From contig CAZWKI010000038.1 in assembly GCA_964634645.1 (NCBI GenBank), positions 1 through 9,674 of the forward strand: a stretch of 9,674 bases of DNA, read 5' to 3'. Under the pieces are notes generated by a model. It was not told the DNA's origin. It did not search any database and worked only from the letters and a program-made list of their open reading frames with translations. Shown piece after piece: positions 5,349 through 9,674 of this stretch (its first letter is position 1; every line of letters begins with the position of its first letter). This stretch comes from CAZWKI01 sp964634645. Lineage in GTDB: Bacteria; Patescibacteriota; Patescibacteriia; UBA1558; S5-K13. The position numbers and the translations under genes were made by a program.

Positions 5349-5597
5349 TTATTTTTGTTCTTTTTCAGATATATTAAGTCTAAAAGAGAACTTAAGCTCT
5401 GATAAACAAACAAAAACCTGAAAAACGTTATCGCAAATTATTGTGATTACTGCTGCAGCTGCAAAGGGGAATGGAAAATGCTTGAATCCAAATCTTCCAA
5501 AAGCATAACCCAATAAAAGGCAAAAAACGACAATTGGAAATATTACTGCATTAGGATGTGCTTTAAGAAAATTTTCTCTACTGCCTTTGTCTTTCAT
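5349..5597 (-). CDS. Small two-helix membrane protein of unknown function (82 aa)
   Basis: I do not recognise this protein. A basic N-terminus (MKDKGSRENFLK) precedes two hydrophobic segments, ~17-34 (NAVIFPIVVFCLLLGYAF) and ~43-65 (including PFAAAAVITIICDNVF), joined by a short loop, FGRFGFKHF. A charged tail follows (ISEKEQK). This predicts a helical hairpin in the inner membrane with both ends in the cytoplasm. The gene is well supported by SD AGGAGG (5604-5609) with a 6-nt spacer, a TTGACA promoter and a U-tailed terminator. It stands alone between prfB (convergent) and comEC (divergent). Confidence 0.8.
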   Translation of the reverse strand: MKDKGSRENFLKAHPNAVIFPIVVFCLLLGYAFGRFGFKHFPFPFAAAAVITIICDNVFQVFVCLSELKFSFRLNISEKEQK

Positions 5598-5636
5598 AAT
5601 ATTCCTCCTATAGAATTTTATTTTTATGAATATTCT

Positions 5637-5665
5637 ACATTAACACTGTGAGATTAACTTGTCAA
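5637..5665 (-). promoter_or_regulatory. Promoter of the 82-aa membrane protein gene
   Basis: Minus strand: a perfect -35 TTGACA (5660-5665) and a 17-nt spacer to TAATGT (5637-5642). The better-looking TAGAAT (5632-5637) is 22 nt from that -35, so the exact -10 is uncertain. Confidence 0.5.
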
Positions 5666-5674
5666 TACATCAAT

Positions 5675-5702
5675 TTGACTTTATAAACAAAAGTAATAAT
5701 AT
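5675..5702 (+). promoter_or_regulatory. Possible promoter of comEC
   Basis: TTGACT (5675-5680), a 16-nt spacer and TAATAT (5697-5702). It is close to back-to-back with the minus-strand promoter at 5637-5665. The predicted start lies inside or just before the hairpin at 5708-5737. Confidence 0.4.
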
Positions 5703-5707
5703 ATAAA

Positions 5708-5737
5708 GAAGGTCGCATTCGCGGTCTTTATTTTTTT
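5708..5737 (+). terminator. Terminator-like hairpin in the comEC leader
   Basis: A 9-bp stem (GAAGGTCGC with GCGGTCTTT, including three G-U pairs, ATTC loop) is followed by ATTTTTTT. The G-U pairs make it stable only as plus-strand RNA. No plus-strand gene ends nearby (the prfB stop is 400 nt upstream and has its own hairpin), so it sits between the likely comEC promoter and comEC. It could attenuate comEC or stop read-through from prfB. Confidence 0.5.
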
Positions 5738-5755
5738 AAAAAAAGAAAAGTGTTT

Positions 5756-7246
5756 ATGAAGCAATCACAAAAAAATTTTGTTATTGGCCTGTTTTTTATT
5801 ATTGGCTTATTTTTTGCTAATTTTTCAAATATCAAAAATAGTACTATTTCTATTTTATTAATTTTTTGTTTACCACTTACTCTTATCTTCAGAAAAAGAA
5901 AAATAAAATTTTATTTACTATGTCTAATAGGAATATGTCTTGGGATTATTTTATTAAATTCTAAAAAAATAAATTATTCTGATGATTCAAAAATATGGTT
6001 TTACAATAATGAAACTTTTGATTTCAAAAATAATAAAAAAGTTAAATTTATTGGCCACATCATTGAAGAGGCAGACAAAAGAATTGATCATCAAAAAATA
6101 AAAGTTTCAACAACACAATTATTAGACCCCATTAATAAAGAAATATCTGGAAACACACTTGTTAAAACAGATTTGTATCCACCTTATTATTACGGAGACG
6201 AACTCGAAATAGATTGCATTTTGATAAAACCCGGAAAAATAGAAAATTTTGACTATGCAAAATATTTATCAAAAGAAAATATCTATTCTCTCTGTTATAA
6301 CGGAGAAATAAAAATAATAAAAAGAAATTCTGGAAATATTTTTATAACACAAATATATAAATTAAAAAACTTTCTATTTAAAAAAGTAAATCGCATATGG
6401 CCAAGCCCAATAAGCTCTTTTGTAAACAGTTCGCTTTTTGGTTTTGAAAAATTGCTTCCAAGTGACATTGATGATAATTTTAGACGTACAGGACTGAGTC
6501 ACATTGTTGTTGTTTCAGGAATGCACGTTGCGATTATAATAACGACTTTCTCAAAAATTTTATATCAAATCAGAATAAACCGAAAACAAAGTTTTTTGCT
6601 TCTAATAATTTTACTTTTTTCTTTTGCAATATTATCTGGATTTTCTTCTTCAATAATAAGAGCCTCTATCATGGGAATTCTTGTAATTTTATCGAAAAAT
6701 ATTGGAAGAAGTATTTCAAATTATCTTGTAATAATTTATTCAATTATAATAATGGCACTTATCAATCCACTGTCAATATTTTATGATATTGGATTTCAAC
6801 TTAGTTTTCTTGCAACAATAGGGCTTATTTATTTGTCTCCAATATTATCAAATTATTTGAAATTTATTACTGAAAAATTTGCCTTAAAAGAAATAATCTC
6901 AACAAGTCTATCTGCTATAATAATGACTCTTCCAATATCGCTTTATAACTTTCATAAACTTCCGCTTTTTGCACTTCTTTCAAATATAGTAATTTTGCCA
7001 TTTATAATGTTTGACATGACACTTTTTGTATTTTCAATTCTCATTTCTCTTATAAGCGTAAATCTAGCTCAATATTTTGGATTTGCATCTTATGTGCTTA
7101 CAAAATTATTGTTCTTCATTATAAAAACAATATCTGGAATTAAAATTAGTATTTTGGATATTTCAAATTTTACAATTATACATATGATTATTTCATATAT
7201 TTTTATAATATTAATATTTTTATATGCAAAAAAGAAAAATGAATAA
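5756..7246 (+). CDS. comEC: ComEC/Rec2 family DNA-uptake channel, lacking the MBL domain
   Basis: This polytopic membrane protein forms the channel that carries single-stranded DNA into the cytoplasm during natural transformation. It has N-terminal membrane segments (~5-70), a soluble beta-rich OB-like part (DUF4131-type, ~85-185, with YYYGDELEIDCILIKPGKIENFDYAKYL-type sequence, shown here only in part), then the competence domain. That domain opens at about residue 248 with the family signature GLSHIVVVSGMHVAI and has 6-8 further helices to the end. The protein stops at ~496 aa after its last helix (IFIILIFLYAKKKNE); the metallo-beta-lactamase domain usually fused at the C-terminus is the next, overlapping gene. 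I chose ATG 5756; an in-frame GTG at 5750 would add two residues. There is no SD. Confidence 0.88.
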   Translation: MKQSQKNFVIGLFFIIGLFFANFSNIKNSTISILLIFCLPLTLIFRKRKIKFYLLCLIGICLGIILLNSKKINYSDDSKIWFYNNETFDFKNNKKVKFIGHIIEEADKRIDHQKIKVSTTQLLDPINKEISGNTLVKTDLYPPYYYGDELEIDCILIKPGKIENFDYAKYLSKENIYSLCYNGEIKIIKRNSGNIFITQIYKLKNFLFKKVNRIWPSPISSFVNSSLFGFEKLLPSDIDDNFRRTGLSHIVVVSGMHVAIIITTFSKILYQIRINRKQSFLLLIILLFSFAILSGFSSSIIRASIMGILVILSKNIGRSISNYLVIIYSIIIMALINPLSIFYDIGFQLSFLATIGLIYLSPILSNYLKFITEKFALKEIISTSLSAIIMTLPISLYNFHKLPLFALLSNIVILPFIMFDMTLFVFSILISLISVNLAQYFGFASYVLTKLLFFIIKTISGIKISILDISNFTIIHMIISYIFIILIFLYAKKKNE

Positions 7247-8093
7247 AATAATATTTACCCTCATAATAATATTAATACTTGTTCCGTATTATTTTCTTGA
7301 AGGCAATGACGATAAATTGAAGCTTTATTTTATTGACGTTGGGCAAGGAGATGGAATTATTATAAAAAGCCCAGAAGATAAAATTATTATAATAGATGGT
7401 GGGCCATATGATAATTTTTATCAAAAAGTATCAGAAAAATTACCTTTTAGAAAAAGAAATATAGACTTATTAATCATAACACACGCTCACCGTGATCATT
7501 ATCTTGGATTAATTAATATTATTGAAAATTACAAAATAGATAATATATTTTATTCTGGTTATGATATTGATCTTTATGATTATAAATATTTAATGGATTT
7601 AATAAAAGAAAAAAATATAAACCTGCTTGCTGTAAAATATGGTGAAGAAATAAATTTTGAGAAAGATATAAAACTAACAATTCTTCATCCGTTTATAATA
7701 AAAGAAAAAGAGGAAGATATAAACAATACTTCTGTTGCAATAAAATTGACTTATAAAAATTTTGACGTAATATTTACTGGAGATATGACTTGTGAGGGAG
7801 AAAAAGAATTAATACAAAAAGAAAAAATATTAGAATCAGAAATTCTAAAAATAGGTCATCACGGATCAAGGTGGGCAACTTGTGATTATTTTCTCGGAAA
7901 AGTTAAACCGAAAATTGGAATAATACAGGTTGGGAAAGATAATAATTTCAATCATCCACATAAAGAGACTATTGACAGATTAAAAAATGCTCAAGTAGAA
8001 ATTTTTCGAAATGACTTACTTGGGGATATCTTTATAAGCAGTAATGGATATAATTATTGTATAAATAAATCATGTTATCAAACAAAACCTTGA
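7224..8093 (+). CDS. Metallo-beta-lactamase-fold protein, detached C-terminal domain of ComEC
   Basis: One N-terminal anchor helix (~8-25) precedes an MBL fold of the ComEC type: YFIDVGQGDGIII (35-47), IIIDGG (55-60), metal motif HAHRDH (87-92, the HxHxDH signature), FTGD, GHHGS (211-215) and NHPH. In the ComEC family this domain is thought to be a nuclease that degrades the non-transported strand. The single N-terminal helix implies export with the domain held outside the membrane. The gene overlaps the comEC end: by 23 nt from ATG 7224, or by 8 nt from the alternative ATG 7239, which sits over the comEC stop and gives a cleaner start (MNKIIF). The overlap implies translational coupling and equal dosage. 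It ends in TGA, so UGA is a working stop codon here. Confidence 0.85.
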   Translation: MQKRKMNKIIFTLIIILILVPYYFLEGNDDKLKLYFIDVGQGDGIIIKSPEDKIIIIDGGPYDNFYQKVSEKLPFRKRNIDLLIITHAHRDHYLGLINIIENYKIDNIFYSGYDIDLYDYKYLMDLIKEKNINLLAVKYGEEINFEKDIKLTILHPFIIKEKEEDINNTSVAIKLTYKNFDVIFTGDMTCEGEKELIQKEKILESEILKIGHHGSRWATCDYFLGKVKPKIGIIQVGKDNNFNHPHKETIDRLKNAQVEIFRNDLLGDIFISSNGYNYCINKSCYQTKP

Positions 8094-8117
8094 TTATTAT
8101 TACGTTTATGTTATAAT
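8090..8117 (+). promoter_or_regulatory. Promoter of the receiver-ndk pair
   Basis: -35 TTGATT (8090-8095), a 16-nt spacer and a perfect -10 TATAAT (8112-8117) preceded by the extended motif TGT. The -35 overlaps the end of the MBL-fold gene. The predicted start near 8124 gives a leader of about 43 nt without an SD. Confidence 0.65.
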
Positions 8118-8166
8118 CTACTTCAGTAAAGATAGAATTTGATTTTTTATTTAATTAGACAACAAA

Positions 8167-8550
8167 ATGGCTCAAAATAAAACAAATATCCTTATCATAG
8201 AGGATGAAGAAATGCTTGCAAACATGTATATTTCAAAATTTGAAAAAGAAGGTTTTGAAATAGAAAAAGCAACAAATGGTAAAGATGGGCTCATTCAAGC
8301 CAAAAAATACAAACCAGATATTATTCTTCTTGATATTATAATGCCTGAAATGGATGGATTTATGGTATTAAAACAATTAAAAAAAGATTCTGGTACGAAA
8401 CATGCTAGGATAATAATGCTTACAAATCTTGGACAAAATGAAGATATAGAAAAAGGCAAAAAACTAGGAGCAGAAGATTATTTGGTAAAAGCAAATCACA
8501 CGCCTTCTCAGGTAGTTGATAAAGTCAAAGAATTATTAACAAAAAAATAA
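8167..8550 (+). CDS. Stand-alone response regulator receiver (CheY-like)
   Basis: A single receiver domain fills the 127 aa: acidic pocket E12/D13 (LIIEDEE), phospho-acceptor D56 (ILLDIIMPEMDG), T86 (MLTN) and K108 (EDYLVKA). All key residues are present, so it should accept a phosphoryl group from a histidine kinase. There is no output domain and no kinase in the window, so the partner and the response are unknown; such lone receivers act by protein-protein contact. It is followed after 5 nt by ndk, with which it shares a well-formed promoter. It has no SD. Confidence 0.92.
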   Translation: MAQNKTNILIIEDEEMLANMYISKFEKEGFEIEKATNGKDGLIQAKKYKPDIILLDIIMPEMDGFMVLKQLKKDSGTKHARIIMLTNLGQNEDIEKGKKLGAEDYLVKANHTPSQVVDKVKELLTKK

Positions 8551-8555
8551 ACGAT

Positions 8556-9152
8556 ATGACAACAAGAGAAAGAACCCTCGTCCTACTTAAGCCAGACGCA
8601 ATCCAAAGAAGCTTAATTGGAGAAATATTATCTAGAATAGAAAGAACTGGTCTTAAAATGATTGCTGCAAAATTTATTATAGCAACAAGAGAGGAGTGCA
8701 TAGCCCATTACAACAAAAATGATGATTGGTTTCTAAAGGTTGGCAATAGAATAATAAATGAGAGAAAAGAAAAGGGATTATCAGTAGACAAAGAAGCTAT
8801 CGAATATGGAAAAGGAATTTTGGAAAATATTATAAAATTTATTACAGCAAGTCCAATCTTTGCTTGCGTTTTTGAAGGAAATCAATCAATTGGAATAGTA
8901 AAAAAATTAGTAGGCTCTACAGAACCATTAACGTCAGACGTTGGAACGATAAGAAGTGATTTTACAATTGATTCAAATGATCTTGCAAGTCAAGATTTTA
9001 GATGTGTAAGAAATTTAATACACTGTTCAGACGAAAGAGAAGAAGCAACAAGGGAAATAAGTGTGTGGTTCAAAAAAAATGAACTTATAGACTACACACA
9101 TTTAAACGAAAAAATTCTTTATGATATAAATCTTGATGGAATACTCGAATAA
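8556..9152 (+). CDS. ndk: Nucleoside diphosphate kinase, enlarged form
   Basis: NDK transfers the gamma phosphate of ATP to NDPs via a phospho-histidine. Family motifs: RTLVLLKPDAIQR (6-18), GLKMIAAKF (32-40), VGSTEP (119-124), GTIRSDF (130-136) and the active site NLIHCSD with H156. C157 replaces the usual Gly of NIIHGSD. At 198 aa it is about 50-60 residues longer than the common ~140-aa enzyme. The extra length is an insert at ~55-95 (after HYNKNDDWFLKVG, before ITASP) and a C-terminal extension (WFKKNELIDYTHLNEKILYD). It follows the receiver gene by 5 nt in one transcription unit; no functional link between the two is evident. It lacks an SD. Confidence 0.94.
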   Translation: MTTRERTLVLLKPDAIQRSLIGEILSRIERTGLKMIAAKFIIATREECIAHYNKNDDWFLKVGNRIINERKEKGLSVDKEAIEYGKGILENIIKFITASPIFACVFEGNQSIGIVKKLVGSTEPLTSDVGTIRSDFTIDSNDLASQDFRCVRNLIHCSDEREEATREISVWFKKNELIDYTHLNEKILYDINLDGILE

Positions 9153-9160
9153 ACTAACAA

Positions 9161-9178
9161 GCTACAATATTATGTAGC
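9161..9178. other. Small hairpin after ndk
   Basis: A 6-bp stem GCTACA/TGTAGC with a 6-nt loop lies 8 nt after the ndk stop. It has no U-tract, so it is at best a weak 3' end structure. In the rest of 9153-9288 I see no convincing promoter or SD for the next gene. Confidence 0.35.
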
Positions 9179-9288
9179 CGATAGTATATATTTCCAAAAA
9201 ACAAGGGGTTTACAACAAATTTTGCTTTGTGCATTCGTTTGTGGGACTATTGTGAAAGGAAATGATTTAAAAAATAACAAAAAGTGAA

Positions 9289-9561
9289 ATGGAAAAAAGA
9301 CTTTATGTCGGTGGAATTCCATACAGTTCCACAGAGGAAGGTTTACAAAAAGCGTTTTCTGAAGCTGGAAACGTAACATTTGTCAAAATTATTACTGACA
9401 AAATGACAAGAAGATCAAAGGGTTTCGGTTTCGTAGAAATGGAAACTGAAGAAGGTGCACAAAAAGCAATTGAAATGTTTGATGGAAAAGAATTTGAAGG
9501 AAGAACAATCAAAGTAAATGAAGCAAAACCAATGACAGAAGACAGATCAGAAAGAATATAA
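9289..9561 (+). CDS. Small RRM-type RNA-binding protein
   Basis: A single RNA recognition motif fills the 90 aa: RNP2 at 5-10 (LYVGGI), the helix TEEGLQKAFSEAG, and RNP1 at 44-51 (KGFGFVEM) with the aromatic residues that stack on RNA, ending in the beta-4 strand GRTIKVNEAKP (71-81). It resembles the single-RRM Rbp proteins of cyanobacteria and many candidate phyla, but has only a short acidic/basic tail and no Gly-rich tail. It is a likely RNA chaperone or mRNA-binding protein; targets cannot be read from sequence. It has a 136-nt untranslated gap upstream and its own strong terminator, so it is probably a single-gene unit. Confidence 0.93.
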   Translation: MEKRLYVGGIPYSSTEEGLQKAFSEAGNVTFVKIITDKMTRRSKGFGFVEMETEEGAQKAIEMFDGKEFEGRTIKVNEAKPMTEDRSERI

Positions 9562-9574
9562 TGAATATTTTTAT

Positions 9575-9607
9575 AAAACGTCGAGCTTAGCTCGACGTTT
9601 TTGTTTT
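9575..9607 (+). terminator. Strong rho-independent terminator of the RRM gene
   Basis: A perfect 12-bp stem AAAACGTCGAGC/GCTCGACGTTTT with a 3-nt loop (TTA) is followed by a U-rich tail (TTGTTTT). It starts 13 nt after the stop. The last 67 nt of the window beyond it show no feature I can support. Confidence 0.9.
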
Positions 9608-9674
9608 GACTAATATACAAATACATAATAAAATAAGTATTATCCGCACCTTCAACTTTAACCAATTCAAACCA

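Noticed and set aside
9170..9665. Minus-strand open frames at 9170-9379 and 9303-9665
   Set aside because: They are antisense to the RRM gene and run through its perfect terminator; no family is recognisable.

Overview
The window is strongly AT-rich bacterial chromosome with compact genes. Several traits point to a candidate-phylum (Patescibacteria/CPR-like) bacterium: long poly-A/T stretches, weak or absent Shine-Dalgarno (SD) sequences in front of most longer genes, a ComEC competence channel split from its metallo-beta-lactamase half, a lone CheY-type receiver, an enlarged nucleoside diphosphate kinase and a small RRM RNA-binding protein. This assignment is inference from gene style, not a phylogenetic placement. 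UGA is used as a stop here: the MBL-fold gene and a small lysine-rich gene both end in TGA.

Layout. Positions 1-530 hold minus-strand elements: a tRNA-Ser(UGA) with encoded CCA and its promoter, then a 41-aa helical small protein with promoter, SD and a 12-bp terminator. Positions 539-3779 hold a three-gene plus-strand operon for an NAD(P)H-linked [FeFe] hydrogenase: a NuoE/HydC-like [2Fe-2S] subunit, a NuoF/HydB-like FMN subunit and the catalytic HydA. Positions 3780-3947 are a repeat- and hairpin-rich intergenic stretch with a shared terminator. A 59-aa lysine-rich protein follows at 3948-4127 (minus). Next comes prfB (peptide chain release factor 2, 4236-5304), whose frame is broken at a UGA codon and continues in the +1 frame. 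An 82-aa two-helix membrane protein lies on the minus strand (5349-5597). Then come comEC and a separate MBL-fold ComEC partner (5756-8093), a receiver protein and ndk as a pair (8167-9152), and an RRM protein with a strong terminator (9289-9607).

How the parts work together. The hydrogenase subunits give an electron path NAD(P)H - FMN - Fe/S - H-cluster, so the cell probably makes or consumes H2 during fermentation; no HydEFG maturases are in view. ComEC plus the MBL protein belong to DNA uptake. RF2, tRNA-Ser and the RRM protein belong to translation and RNA metabolism.

Most notable points: (1) prfB has no N-terminal CUU-UGA frameshift site, but carries an in-frame UGA and a +1 frame change at codon ~302, in a context (GAGGA ... 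AAA AGG UGA) that could be a relocated programmed frameshift or an indel artefact in an A5 run; (2) the hydrogenase operon seems to be transcribed leaderless; (3) HydA lacks the His-ligated FS4C cluster and is paired with a minimal HydB; (4) the three small minus-strand genes all have near-perfect SDs, whereas none of the plus-strand genes has a good one.
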